Source: Ooceraea biroi
Lineage: Eukaryota; Arthropoda; Insecta; Hymenoptera; Formicidae
DNA length: 64,000 nucleotides
Assembly (NCBI RefSeq): GCF_003672135.1
Contig: NC_039507.1
Location: forward strand, 15,554,278-15,618,277
Direction: 5' to 3'
Positions 24,865-36,913 of the stretch are shown piece after piece. Numbering within the stretch: position 1 is the stretch's first letter; every line of letters begins with the position of its first letter. Under the pieces are notes generated by a model. That model saw nothing but the letters and a program-made list of their open reading frames with translations. It was not told the DNA's origin and searched no databases. The position numbers were made by a program, and so were the translations under genes.

Positions 24865-25016
24865 TTGACTTTCCACAAAATTAAGGCTTTAAGCCATAAG
24901 AAATTGACCAATCGCAGTCGAACGTGAAAAAAAATTGACTGTGATTGACCAATCTGTTACTGCTTAAAAATTAAATTTTTAAATTGTATTCCTGAAATTC
25001 TCATTGTAGAATTAAG
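24865..25016. mobile_element. MITE-like foldback element, copy 3 (diverged)
   Basis: Right end ATTCTCATTGTAGAATTAAG and core AACGTGAAAAAAAATTGACT match copies 1 and 2. The centre is a palindrome, with AAATTGACCAATCGCAGTCG mirrored by TGACTGTGATTGACCAATCT. The left terminus is decayed and only TTAAGGCTTTAAGCC is recognisable. It sits about 300 bases upstream of the XPO7 first exon. Confidence 0.65.
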
Positions 25017-25311
25017 GCGCAACTGACGCCTCGTACATACATACAATACATGCATGTAATAATGTAAGTGCGATCGTGATACGCAGGCGTGACAGTCCAG
25101 CCAATCCATAAAACTAGTTCGTCCATAGAATGTATCGTCTGAAGTGAGCGGCGCCAGTGCAGCAGAACCGGATGCGTCGATCAGTGCTGCACGAAACGTC
25201 CGCGAGGTGCAGGTTTGCAAATGGTGCAGATCGACAACGTGACGGGCGCCAGTAGCGGATTGAGGTAGGTTACTAGCGAGGCTGGCTTGACTGTAGATAA
25301 CACGAGCGAAA

Positions 25312-26436
25312 ATGGCGGATGAACAGGTGAGTCGCCGATCAAAATAACGTGCGTACCTCGCGTAACCGCGCGTCGCTATTATTTCGCGGAGCGTCGACGG
25401 GGGAGTCGCCGTCCGCGAGAACCGCGCCGGATTTTCGCGTGTGCCGGTCAGCTCGCACGTGCGTGTGTGTGTGTGTGTGCGCGCATGATGCGTGGTGCTA
25501 CGCGCATTCGGTGAAATCCAGTAAAACCGTCGTTCCGTTCGCACGGGGAGCCGCCGGGTTTTGTTGCCGGACCTGTTGTGGCGGCGCATCGTCGAGGGTT
25601 CCCCCCTGCGTCCGCGCGTACTGACAACGCACGGCCGCGCATACGACGTAACCGGGGAAGCGCCGAGCTTTCCGCGACACCACCGATCGCGCCGCGGTCG
25701 AATCCGCGCCGTCGCTTTAACGCCGTATCCGCGTCGTTCCCGACGCTCGTGTTTGCCGCTCGTTGTGGACGAGGCTGCCGTTTGTGGTGCGAACACTGGC
25801 CGATATTCAGGGACAATTAACGGCCGGTCGCAGTCACCTGATCCGCGCGGTTCCTACGTGAATCCGCGATCGCCGATCGCTGATAAGTCGCGGCTCCTGT
25901 GATAAGCGTCACGTGAAATCCTCTCCCCCTGTGACGTTTCGGAGTAAACGGTAAACCACCCGTGTGTAAACCTCGCGCGCGCGAGACAGTGCAGTGCCGT
26001 TGCACGTCAACGTCATTGTTTATCCCGGGCGCGTGTTTCGCTTCGCTCCCGTGTCGTCTCCCGCCAGGAGACGCAACTCCGCTGCGGCCGCGTCGAGCGA
26101 AACGAGCGAGAGAACTCGCGCACGAGGAGGCCCGTTTCGCGTCGGACCGCGCGCGCCACGGTTCCCCGCGAGCCTCCGACACGGCGTAGCCCGAGCGTGT
26201 TCGCGCCGTTATTTACAAACCGCGTCGTATAACCTGTCGCGGCGGCTTTGTGTACGCGTTCCGTCAAAACCCGTAGGTGTGTGTATGTGTGTCCAGCACG
26301 CACATTTTCAGAATCCCTGTTATCTGATAGTAATATCTCGTACGATAATTAATCGGCGGCACCAATGCGACGAGCTCTCACCGCGAAACAAAGATCTGAA
26401 AAATCCCTCTTTGTATCTTACTGCTGCTTGAATGTC

Positions 26437-26471
<35 letters not shown>

Positions 26472-29400
26472 GTAAAGCATATATAAATGATATTGTAAAA
26501 ATTGTTATATTTAAACATGGTTGTTTGCTCTGAACCGTCATTTTCACCATAACTGCTCGGCTTACGTGGGTTTTAGCAAACGCCTTGGGAACTTTTGTGT
26601 GCCGATTCAATTTTCAATTGTCGCGTAAGACACAATGTCCGTTTACTTTATATAGTACAAACTCCTGTAAATTGTGTCAATAAAACATTGCCTGTGTCAC
26701 TAATTGAATCCCGACTGGGTGAAACTTGTTATTTAATCTAAGAAACTGAAAACTGTCTTTCTAGGCTTTTCTCTCTTAAGATTATTTAAGCAAGTTCGCA
26801 AAGCAAACTATCATCGCCAAGCAACTATAACTATGCTATAACGTGTACCGTAGAGTTACAAGTCTTTCGGAACAGTAATAATAACAAAGTCGTTAATACT
26901 CGATTTGCGAGACGTCATGAAAGTGAAAACATTGTAAATGAAAACTTTTAGACTTGCTGTACCTAAATGGAAGTATTAAGGATCAACTTTAAACAGTGTC
27001 ATTAAGAATGGATCACATACAGGAAGTGCGGCAGCTGGAATTGCTATGCAAGCAATTATATGAGTCCCAAGATTCGGCGCATCGTGCAGAGGCGGAGAAG
27101 GCCCTCGTCGCTTTTCAAAATGCACCCGATACGCTTACAAAGTGCCAGCTTCTCTTGGACCGCGGAGATTCTGCGTACGCTCAATTACTGGCCGCCACCA
27201 CCTTGACAAAACTGATATCGCGTTCAGCGCAAGGACTCAGCTTACAACAGAGGCTTGATATACGTAAGTAAAACAACATTGTGTTCATGGTTGCATTGCC
27301 CCTCGAAATCTGAAGGGATAAATGTCTCTCATTCATCGAACGTGTGTGCTTGCAGGAAATTATGTACTCAACTACTTAGCAACGCAACCAAAGTTACCGA
27401 ATTATGTGATACAGGCTTTGGTTACACTTTTTGCTAGGATATCAAAGCTTGGCTGGTTTGATTCCGATAAAGAAGAATTTGTCTTCAGAAATGTAGTCAG
27501 TGATGTAACCAAGTTTCTTCAGGTTTGCTTTCAATTTTATATTATCGTCTTCTCATTGGCTCATTTCTATTGTTCCGCAAATAATGATAAAAACACTTTG
27601 CTGTAATCAGGGGTCAGTAGAGCATTGTATGATTGGGGTACAACTGCTTTCCCAATTGACATGTGAGATGAATCAAATATCGGACGCTGATGCGAACAGA
27701 TCTCTGACAAAGCATAGAAGAATAGCGAGTAGTTTTAGAGACACGCAACTGTTTGAGATATTTAGGTTATCCTGTACTTTATTGAGTACAGCCCGTGAGA
27801 ATTGCAAAAGTTTAAACTTTAATGATGAGGCACAGGTATGACGGTAATCGTATTTAGTCGATGACGACGACTGGTCTGGAGATTTTATTATCGATCACTC
27901 ACTCACGTTTATTCGTTCTCCTTAGCACGGCTTGATAAGACAGCTGCTGAAGCTCGCACAAAACTGTTTGACATTTGACTTTATTGGCACATCGACCGAT
28001 GAAAGCTCAGACGATCTTAATACAGTACAAATCCCGACGAGCTGGCGACCTGCGTTTTTGGACTTCACTTCGTTGAAACTGTTTTTCGATTTATATCACA
28101 GTTTACCTAATACGTTATCGTGTTTAGCATTGTCATGCTTGGTTCAGATGGCATCGGTCAGAAGAAGCCTATTCTCCAATGCTGAGAGAGCCAAGTTCCT
28201 GACGCACTTAGTTGGCGGCATCAAGCATATACTGCAGAATCCTCAAGGTCTCAGCGATCCAGGAAACTATCATGAGTTTTGTAGATTGTTATCTCGGCTG
28301 AAGAGTAATTTTCAGCTCGGCGAACTGGTCCTGGTGGAGGATTATCCCGAAGCAATACAACTGATCGCGAAGTTCACGATACAGAGCCTGCAGATGTGGC
28401 AGTTTGCGCCAAACAGTCTGCACTATCTCTTGATTCTCTGGCAGAGAATGGTGGCCTCTATGCCGTATGTGAAAGCAGGCGATCCGCACTTACTGAACAC
28501 GTATACACCGGAAGTCACGAACGCATATATCACGTCGAGGCTTGAATCGGTGGCGGTTGTCGTCCGAGAACGCCTGGAAGATCCGTTGGACGACTTAGGA
28601 GTGGTGCATCATCAGTTAGAACTGATATCGATCATTGGTAGATGCGAGTACCAGAAAACCTGTGCTCTTCTGGTTCAATTGTTCGATCAAGCAGCGAGAA
28701 CGTATCAGGAGCTGATGGCACAGACGGCCTCCCCGACTCAGCAGATTGACATTGCAATTCAGGAAGGACAACTTACATGGCTTGTGTACATCATCGGTAT
28801 GTCTGCTAATTTTAGTGCGAGTGAATTAATGATATAGTTTGATAAAGGAAATTAATTTTTAATTATTATATGCATTAAATTTAGAGTTTAGAAATATATT
28901 TTAATAAACTATAGGTAATAATATTTATTAATTTTTAAGTTTATAAATATTTTGAGAATTTTAATAATTTTATTATTAGTTTTGGTACGTGTTGCTTATT
29001 TAACTTTATTAGAGCGTAAAACTCTTCATAAAGTGGATGTGATTGATGTATTGATATTTCCTCAATTAACGTTCTCTTGAATAATCTCTTTTTCTCGTCT
29101 TGCGTAGGCGCTGTTATTAGCAGTAGAGCCGCATTCAACAACAACGAGGAGTTTGATGCCATGGACGGGGAGTTGGTTTGCAGGGTGCTCCAATTGATGA
29201 ATTTAACTGACTCGAGACTCGCACAAGGTGGCTGTGAGAAATTGGAACTGGCGATGTTGAGCTTCTTTGAACACTTTCGAAAGATTTATGTGGGCGATCA
29301 GGTCCAAAAGAACTCGAAAGTCTACAGGAGACTGTCTGATGTACTAGGCCTTAATGACGAGGCTATGGTACTCAGCATTTTTATTCGAAAGATGTGAGTA

Positions 29401-32400
29401 GCTCGTGAGTAGAATACTTGCGCGATCCAGAATATACCCAGAATTAACGTCATTTTACAATTTGCAGAATAACTAATTTGAAGTACTGGGGTAGGAGCGA
29501 ACAAATTATTTCAAAGACGCTGTTACTGCTAAATGATTTATCCGTGGGGTATAGTTGCGTTCGCAAGCTTGTGAAATTAGAAGAAGTACAATTTATGCTC
29601 AACAATCATACGGTAAATATTTTAAATTGTGACGTAATCGTCAACGTGCTCAACGTGCGTGTTGCAAATAGTGCAGATAATAAGTTACAAATTGATGACA
29701 AATTTCGTATTGGCAGCGAGAACACTTTCCATTCTTGGGAAACAACGTTGCTGTGACAGAGATGCGCTGTAGATCGATGTTTTACACGTCTCTTGGTAGA
29801 TTATTGATGGTAGATCTAGGCGAGGACGAAGAAAGATTCCACACGTTTATGTTGCCTCTCACAGGTGAGAGTTCATTTATCAGCGTGTAACCAATTCCGT
29901 GTCGCAGACGTAATATATATATTACGTGATGCAGTAAATAAATTCTTTTCTGCGGTATCAGGTGCATTGGAGAGCCTCGGTCAATTAATGGGCGCTGCGG
30001 ATACACCCCTCTTCGCGGCAGAAGAAGCGAAGAAAGCGCTAATTGGTCTGGCGCGCGATCTTCGAGGTTTAGCTTTCGCATTTAACACCAAGTCATCTTA
30101 CATGATGCTTTTTGATTGGATGTACGTATGCGTAATAATCGTACACACACGTGTGCCTTGCACGCAATGTAAAAAACGAACGTGTTTTATTACGAAATTG
30201 TTTTTTCCCCGTGCTTGTCGCCAGATATCCGCATTACACGCCGATTCTGTTACACGCTGTGGAGCTGTGGCATCACGAGCCGCAAGTGACAACGCCCGTC
30301 CTAAAGCTATTCGCTGAGTTAGTACAAAATAGAAGTCAACGATTGCAGTTCGATGCGTCATCCCCGAACGGTATCCTGCTGTTCCGCGAGGCCAGCAAGA
30401 TAATCTGTAGCTACGGCAACCATATACTGAACGTTGAAGTACCCAAGGATCAGATCTATCCTCTGAAACTCAAAGGAATAAGTATATGCTTTAGCATGTT
30501 AAAGGCAGCCTTATGTGGGAGTTACGTGAATTTCGGAGTGTTTAGGCTATACGGCGACGAGGCGCTGGATAATGCCCTCAACACGTTCGTCAAGCTGCTC
30601 CTTAGTATTCCACAAAGTGATCTCCTGGTGAGTAATACCCGCCGCAATACTAACGTCTCATTAACAATTCATTAAGTCGAATTTATTTCTCGATAACGAA
30701 ATTAACCCATTAATCAGTGTTACGAAAAATTTCGACTTTTGACTTTGTCAGCGAAGAGAGTAAGATTCGTGAGATTGTTGAGGCTTTTTATTGGTATTAA
30801 AGTAAGAGCACTATTGATGATGGGTTAATGAAAAAAATATTACCGTTTATATCGCTTTAATAAATATTGTTTTTGATAGCATTATCCGAAGCTGTCGTCA
30901 ACGTATTATTTGTTGCTGGAATGTCTGGCACAAGATCATATGGTCTTTTTATCTACTTTGGAACCTAGGGTTTTTCTGTATATCCTCTCCAGTATCAGCG
31001 AAGGCCTTACAGCTCTAGGTGCGCTAAAAGACTCCTACACAGGTCTGTGCGGCTGATTCTATCCTGCTATTATTATTCCTTGTATCCTCAACGCTACGCA
31101 TTGAGGCTGAAAGATCATTTTCAATCATCCTTAGACAAATTTCTGTGACTGATGATTCATGTACGAGCAAGATTTTTTTGTTTTTTTGAGTTATTTGACA
31201 CTCATGACACGGTTCTTCTCATTAAATCGTCAAGCGAGAAAAGATAACGCGGATTTTGATCAAAGTTGCATGTCAGTAATGTTTCTTAGCATTACATTTA
31301 AACAGTATTGATTTAATAGAACACACGCATCTTTATACGTTACATTAGATATTAGATACAAAAGCAAGGAGTTATCAATTTTTGCAACGGCTTTTCGCAT
31401 ATAGAGTTATCTCTTAAACACGCTCTTATGTTACATGGACATTTGTTTCATTTCATTATGGATACAATTCAGATACTTTGGAATTGTATGTTTTAATACT
31501 TTTTTGCTTTTTGCGTTACTGCTTGGAATGAAAATCTGCCTAGATATTAGCCATTATGAGCTACATTTCGAGATTCAGGCAACAAGTGCACATTGAATAT
31601 TTTACAGAACAAAGAAAGCTGCAAAAATATTTAATACTTAATAACATTTAGCTGCAAGAAGACTGAAGTGTATGAAACGTAGATCCTAAAGATGATAAAA
31701 TACGAGACACAGAAATTGCACTTTGAAAACTTTTCTATGACGATATGCCTTATTTTTTATTGATGTATGCAATTTTAGTATTAAAACCCGATTGAACAAT
31801 GCGTCTCGCGCAGATAATCAGCCGCACAGCTGACATAATACTAACTAAATATATTAACATTATAAGTTATAATATGTGTTTAGTAATTTCTAATTTATTA
31901 ACCACAATGTTGCATGTTTTAATATCATATTAATTCGGATAATATTTTTCAATTTGTTTTTTTTTAATATACGCAACATATTGCAAAATAAAGAACAACA
32001 CGAATTTGTCAATGTAAACGACGAAGAAAAGTTAAATTAAAATATCTTCTGATAACTACTGTTGATTATATTTAACTGAATATATCTATACAATGTATCT
32101 CATATAAACCATAATTACATATAAATTTTATCGTTGTGATGTTGTAAGATCATATCATAAGATCTAATAATTTTTATTATTAGTGAAATATTTTTTTGTG
32201 TGATCAAATTATGTTACGCAACATTCAGATATACATAGAAGGCTAGTTTTATAAGCTTGCGATAGAAACTTTGTCACTTTTTGGTTGCATGTATTCTTTA
32301 ATATGTTGCGATTTCGATTATATTATGTGTGCGTGTGCGTGCGTGTGTGTGCGTGTGTGCGCGCGCGCGCGCGTGTGTGTGTAACGTCTTGTTTTCCGTA

Positions 32401-33264
32401 GCAATAATTGAAAGTAATAACGGAACTTACTGATTTCAGATACTATGGTCTGCACTGAATGCTGTGCAACTCTTGATCACATTGTGACCTATTTGTTTAA
32501 ACAACTTTATCAGAAAGGTGCGCGGTTGTTCAATGTGAACAAGCTAATCGTCATTGTTAATAAATGTAGTGCAACGAAATTGTGTCAATACAAAGGGAGG
32601 ATAAGGAAGAGACAGAAATCTTATGTGTCATATGCTTTCAGCGTATCCAGGAAGGAAAAATGCGGTTGTTCCAGGCGGTGGAGAATTATTTTTACAAGTT
32701 CTGAAGCAGCATCCTGAAATACTTCAACAAATCCTAAGTACTGTTTTAAATGTAATAATGTACGAGGACTGTAGGAATCAATGGAGCATGTCTCGTCCTT
32801 TGTTAGGTCTTATATTGTTGAATGAAGAAGTAAGTTTTCATATATAGTGATGACACAATTTTATTATAGTAATGTTTATCGGATTACTGTTATACATTTC
32901 TTAAATATAGTATCTTTTATATTACTGTTTAATTTATTAATGTATGTCCTCTACTTATTTTGCAGTACTTTAATCAATTAAGAGAAAATATTATTAGAAG
33001 TCAACCAGTTGATAAGCAAGCAGCGATGGCACAGTGGTTTGAAAATTTAATGAACGGGATAGAAAGAAATTTACTCACAAAAAATAGAGATAGGTAAGGC
33101 AGAGGGAATGGGTGTATTTCAATACATGCTCGGTTTACTCATAACGTTGTTCTCCTTTGTGTTACAGGTTTACACAAAATTTATCAATTTTTAGAAGAGA
33201 AATAAATGACGCCCTAAAAGGACCTAATATATCAAATTCCGTCAGTGACATGATAACTTCGTAG
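25312..33264 (+). CDS. XPO7: Exportin-7 (Ran-binding protein 16)
   Basis: Importin-beta superfamily nuclear transport receptor that moves folded cargo (for example p50RhoGAP and 14-3-3 sigma in mammals) across the pore with RanGTP. Exons: 25312-25326, 27023-27263, 27356-27522, 27611-27835, 27926-28796, 29108-29393, 29468-29612, 29717-29864, 29962-30121, 30225-30627, 30880-31018, 32440-32517, 32642-32829, 32966-33093, 33168-33264. All phases close to 1096 residues, against 1087 in human. N-terminal importin-beta domain (about 30-96: AEKALVAFQNAPD, then QLLAATTLTKLISR), followed by helical HEAT-like repeats. Near-identity blocks include RNYVLNYLA, AMDGELVCRVLQLMNLTDSR, SPNGILLFREASK, LKGISICFSMLKAAL and EDCRNQWSMSRPLLGLILLNE. 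A second possible start, ATG 27008 directly upstream of exon 2, encodes MDHIQ in frame instead of MADEQ. Intron 5 carries a mitochondrial ND1 fragment. Confidence 0.97.
25459..25484. repeat. (GT)n/(GC)n dinucleotide tract
   Basis: Alternating purine-pyrimidine run of GT and GC within the CpG-rich start of XPO7 intron 1. Confidence 0.9.
26435..26471. repeat. (GT)n microsatellite
   Basis: GT run interrupted once by ATAT in XPO7 intron 1. Confidence 0.93.
28940..29020 (+). pseudogene. nuclear copy of mitochondrial ND1 N-terminus (numt) in XPO7 intron 5
   Basis: Read with the invertebrate mitochondrial code, the 27 codons contain a hydrophobic helix followed by LVRVAYLTLLERK, the strongly conserved first helix and loop of NADH dehydrogenase subunit 1. 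The surrounding intron (about 28850-29030) has the very high A+T content of insect mtDNA. The similarity stops right after ERK. This is a non-functional fragment within an intron; the exact upstream border is not clear. Confidence 0.75.
31019..32439 (+). other. XPO7 intron 11 (1.4 kb)
   Basis: The longest internal intron of XPO7, AT-rich, with a GT/GC dinucleotide tract at 32326-32382 just before the acceptor. No ORF or RNA gene is recognised. Confidence 0.75.
32326..32382. repeat. compound (GT)n(GC)n microsatellite
   Basis: 57 bases of alternating GT, GC and CG dinucleotides about 60 bases before XPO7 exon 12. Such tracts can form Z-DNA. Confidence 0.93.
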
Positions 33265-33383
33265 TGATACTGCTCTCTCTGAATTAAACTCTTTTTAGGT
33301 TCTTGCCTGCCAAATGCTTGAATGTGTATGCGAGTGGAACTCTAAATTACGGTGAAATTATGGCATTAGAGGAGTATAAAGAT

Positions 33384-33389
33384 AATAAA
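33384..33389 (+). terminator. poly(A) signal of XPO7
   Basis: AATAAA 120 bases after the XPO7 stop codon, at a typical distance. Confidence 0.6.
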
Positions 33390-34424
33390 TACTACCGTTT
33401 TACATAAAGCGTTACCGCTTGGCTTCCTATTCTTTGTAACTCTTTTTAGCCGCTTCCTTAGCTGCCGCATATCAGTTTACACTTACACAACAACGATGAA
33501 ATAATCATAATTTATTGTCTTTTTTTTATACCGCACTTATGATTTTAGGCATTAAATGATTTTAACGCTTGTTTTGTAGGGGTAATCAGAATAAAGTTAG
33601 AGTCCTTTTTTTTATTACCTTTATGTACTCGAACCTTCCTTAACCCCGTAAAATTAGACGTAGATTTGTACATTTTGATGTACATATTCGCAGCAAAATT
33701 TTATGTACAGAATTCGCAATAAAGTTATACACTTTTATAGCCATACGATAAATATATGTTATATGGATTTGTCAAAAAGTATCGCAATATTTTTTAACTT
33801 GTACATTTAACTGATTTCTATCGTAATGAAGATACACCGTTTGTTAAAAATTTAAGAGATTCTTAAGTACTTTTGATATATATAATAATTTATTAAACAG
33901 TTTACATTTTTTCGTATCTAATAAGGCAAATGCGAATAAATGTAACAGATAATGAATTATTTCAAGTTATTGTCCCCAAAATGAGCTATTTAGAATCTTT
34001 TGTAAAGAACACAGTCTTAGATATTTTATCGTAGAGAAAAAAATTTATTTAAATTTATTTAAAATATTGTTTCATTCTATGTCCTAATTTTATTACTATC
34101 TCGGGAGAAAAGAAAACAGAATCTAAATAATCTGACAAATCTTAGTCGCTGTTTATAATTAGCTTTTTAAGTGCATGTGCATATCCGTGTATCGCGATAA
34201 AGTTTCCAATATTATGTACAAGTCTTAGAATAGGAAGCCAGTAATGTAATTATTTTCTTTTCACTTATGACACATTCATTTCATTTCGACGCGCAACGGA
34301 CCATCTAACTGTTTTAAGAATATTAATTGAGCTGAGTAAGAGGATGATATATGCACAAATATGCAGTTTAAAGAGGGAATCGTTTGCATCATTACAGATT
34401 CTTGTATTGGCATGACATTATATA

Positions 34425-34485
34425 GGAGAGAGAAAGAGAGAGACACACAGAGAGGAAGGAGGAGGGAGAAAGAAAACTAAATGAG
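34425..34485. repeat. purine-rich low-complexity tract
   Basis: GA-rich run with AGAG, GGAGGAGGGAG and one CACACA interruption. Almost no pyrimidines on the plus strand. Confidence 0.85.
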
Positions 34486-34628
34486 AGTAGAGACACCATT
34501 ACTTAAAATTTATTCGAGTAAAAAGTTACTGAGCTATACTATTCAGTGAGTTAAATGAATAATGTGAACGATGTACATGAGGATATCATTAAATTTATCA
34601 TACGACAAGACTCACTTAAGGGTATACA

Positions 34629-34651
34629 GTTATTATTATTATTATTATTAT
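34629..34651. repeat. (ATT)n microsatellite
   Basis: Seven tandem ATT units in intergenic DNA between XPO7 and Rlip. Confidence 0.92.
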
Positions 34652-35923
34652 GTTATTGACATTTTTCACTTAATCGAAAAGCAAAATGGATGAATAAAAT
34701 ATAAAATAGATATTACGAGATGTTAAGTAACATTCGCTAATTTTACGATATACAGTAATTTAAACAAGTGTCGATTGTATGTAAAGCAAACTGTCGCATT
34801 TCGCGAACGGCATTGTGTAACAGCATTATTTAACAGCAGCTATTGTCTCAATAGTGTCTACATCACAAACAAACGGACTTCTATATTGATCGACATTCAG
34901 TAGTAACTGTCAAAATGTTCAAATTTTCATCGATAAATATAGATAAATATCAAATACTTGATATATTTTATAACAAGATAGGTGACTGCGATGATAAAAA
35001 AAAGAAAAAAAAACAAAAGAATTGCAACAACTGCGAAATACACAGAATAAGCTGATAACTGTGCATTCAAACATCTTCAATCATCCTCTTTTGCTGTAAA
35101 AATCGTTGCGAAATGTATCGGCGATAGGAAAGGAAAAAGAGGAACATTCCTTAATTTTTTTATACGTATATATTCCATTTTTTATAACGTTTTGTAAATT
35201 ACTTTTATAGGCCTCGTAAGAAAATCTACGTGCCCCCGTTTGCAAAATTGTCGTCGGCGAAACTCGTAAAGTACTCGTCGGGTTCTAGTAAACAACAGTA
35301 TAATTTTTCGATGCTTTTTAGATCCTCTTTGGAGCAGAGATACAGTAGAGATTCGAATATTACGCTTCCGAGGTTGTATTTCGCGTAAAATTTATTATTC
35401 AGTGCTTCAATAATTAATAGAAGGAATCAAATCGATCTAGAGGAAACGCAAAGGATCTTCAGCTGTCTCTTCATGATAATTATGTAACGAAATTATTACA
35501 CACGATAATGTTTTTCTATAATTGCGGGCCTGATCGGACGAGATCGGCATTCACAGAAATTTCGCAATTTCGGTAGTTGAAAACTACCCTCACCGTTGCG
35601 TAGGTATCGCGTAATGCTATAATCTTAGCGAATTGTTGTACTACTACACTGTGATAGTGACGTTGTAAGAGTAACGTTATTGTATTACTTGTGTCGCACG
35701 TTGCCGGTGAACAACAACAACAAAAAGTATCGCATTGAATATGAGATGTACCTGTAAAGCCACGACTTCTCCTATAAACGCGATACGACGTTGCGTTATT
35801 ACAATAGTCGGATTCTGATGTTCGGGCTGATAGCAAACAGTCTCCGGTGTGCAGTCGACGTCCGATAAAAAAAAATGCGAGCTCGCATTTCTCGGTGCAT
35901 TGCACGACTCGTTTAACAATACC

Positions 35924-35996
35924 GAGAGAGAGAGAGAGAGTATCCAGCGTTGCGTTTGCGTTACGTTGCGTTATATTGCGTTGCATTGTGTTGCGA
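35924..35996. repeat. (GA)n followed by degenerate GCGTTGCGTT repeats
   Basis: An (AG)8 run at 35924-35940 is followed by five imperfect units of about 10 bases built on GTTGCGTT (TTGCGTTTGCG, TTACGTTGCG, TTATATTGCG, TTGCATTGTG). Intergenic. Confidence 0.8.
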
Positions 35997-36681
35997 CTTC
36001 GTCCCCTTCGCGAAGGCTAAATCGTACTGTGCTGCTGCGCGATTCTCCTCCACGGGAGAATCCGCGCACCGAGAATTCCCCCAGCTCTATTATTATTAAC
36101 AATCTCGGTTTCCGCCGTTTTCTGTGTCCTCCCGTAACCGCGCGCGGTGGACGTTCAACAGATTTTTATACAAAGACGCGATGACGACGAACCGGAAAAT
36201 CTACATCGGGCGTGTAACTTTTCCCTGCGTATGAAATGAAATGAACACGAACACACGAAAGCTGTTTTACCAAGATTATACACGCAAACCTATACGGGTC
36301 GATATTCAGCGCTGTACCTTGACCAGATAATATTGTAAATATACATTGAACATGATGCAGTAGTTATTCTCTCATTCTGCGAGTCTCGTCCTCTCTCACA
36401 TTTCGCTTACTTTTCACAGTCACTTCATAGTATCGGGGAATGGAGAAATCGCAAGATGCGGTGCAACGTCACGAAATTTTGCAGCTGCATTTCGTATGTA
36501 ATTTTATTGCAATACTTCACGGAAGGACAGGACGATGTAATGCGATGTAATACACATGATAGGTGATAACATGTTATAAACTATATATATGTATGGTCAT
36601 TATGTGCAAAAACGTAGTGTCAGATCGTGTCTTTATATTTCATAGTGTGTGAATATATATCAGAGGTTTACCCAAGTTGCC

Positions 36682-36687
36682 TTTATT
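36682..36687 (-). terminator. candidate poly(A) signal of Rlip
   Basis: AATAAA on the minus strand about 230 bases downstream of the Rlip stop. Confidence 0.45.
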
Positions 36688-36913
36688 GCTATGCGTTTAT
36701 CAGCAGCGGTTTTACAAACCACCTACCGAAATTTTGAAACGGCAAAAGTGCATCGACGGAATACGGGTGCAAGCTTTGATTGAGATAAAATGTTTTTCTT
36801 AAAAAAAATATCAAACTTTCATTCACAAACGGCAACTTCATAGGTAAACTTCTAATATATATACATAAAGATTATCCTCTGTAATTTGCAACGCGTTATT
36901 AGCAAGTCTGCGG

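Larger units (their letters stand above)
20360..25311. other. slmb 3' UTR and slmb-XPO7 intergenic region
   Basis: About 5 kb without a recognisable gene. The first part is probably slmb 3' UTR, since AT-rich exonic-looking sequence runs on to an AATAAA at 21806-21811. From 22.8 kb there are short (GT)n tracts, and the third copy of the palindromic MITE family lies at 24865-25016. The last 300 bases should include the XPO7 promoter. Small frames here have no domain signature. Confidence 0.6.
25327..27022 (+). other. XPO7 intron 1
   Basis: GTGAGT donor and ACATACAG acceptor. The first kilobase is strongly CpG- and GC-rich (25.34-26.3 kb), then AT-rich. It contains (GT)n tracts at 25459-25484 and 26435-26471. 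Long open frames on both strands here, including a 279-residue minus-strand one spanning the first exon, reflect GC bias and show no domain. The 3' end may be a second 5' UTR if the ATG at 27008 is used. Confidence 0.7.
33265..36913. other. XPO7-Rlip convergent intergenic region
   Basis: About 3.6 kb between the XPO7 stop (plus) and the Rlip stop (minus). The left end is XPO7 3' UTR with an AATAAA at 33384; the right end is Rlip 3' UTR. Low-complexity tracts: a purine-rich block at 34425-34485, (ATT)n at 34629-34651, (GA)n at 35924-35940 and a degenerate GCGTTGCGTT repeat at 35948-35996. The frame at 35516-35986 (minus) has no recognisable domain. Confidence 0.6.

Noticed and set aside
24957..25796. 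279-residue minus-strand open frame
   Set aside because: It spans the CpG-rich XPO7 promoter, exon 1 and intron 1 in antisense. It is Arg/Thr/His-rich with no recognisable domain, and overlapping frames are open on both strands, which points to base composition.
25817..26431. several Arg/Pro-rich frames on both strands
   Set aside because: GC-biased intron 1 of XPO7; no domain, no splice-consistent partner exon.
35516..35986. 156-residue minus-strand frame
   Set aside because: It crosses simple repeats ((GA)n and GCGTTGCGTT units) and has no domain signature.
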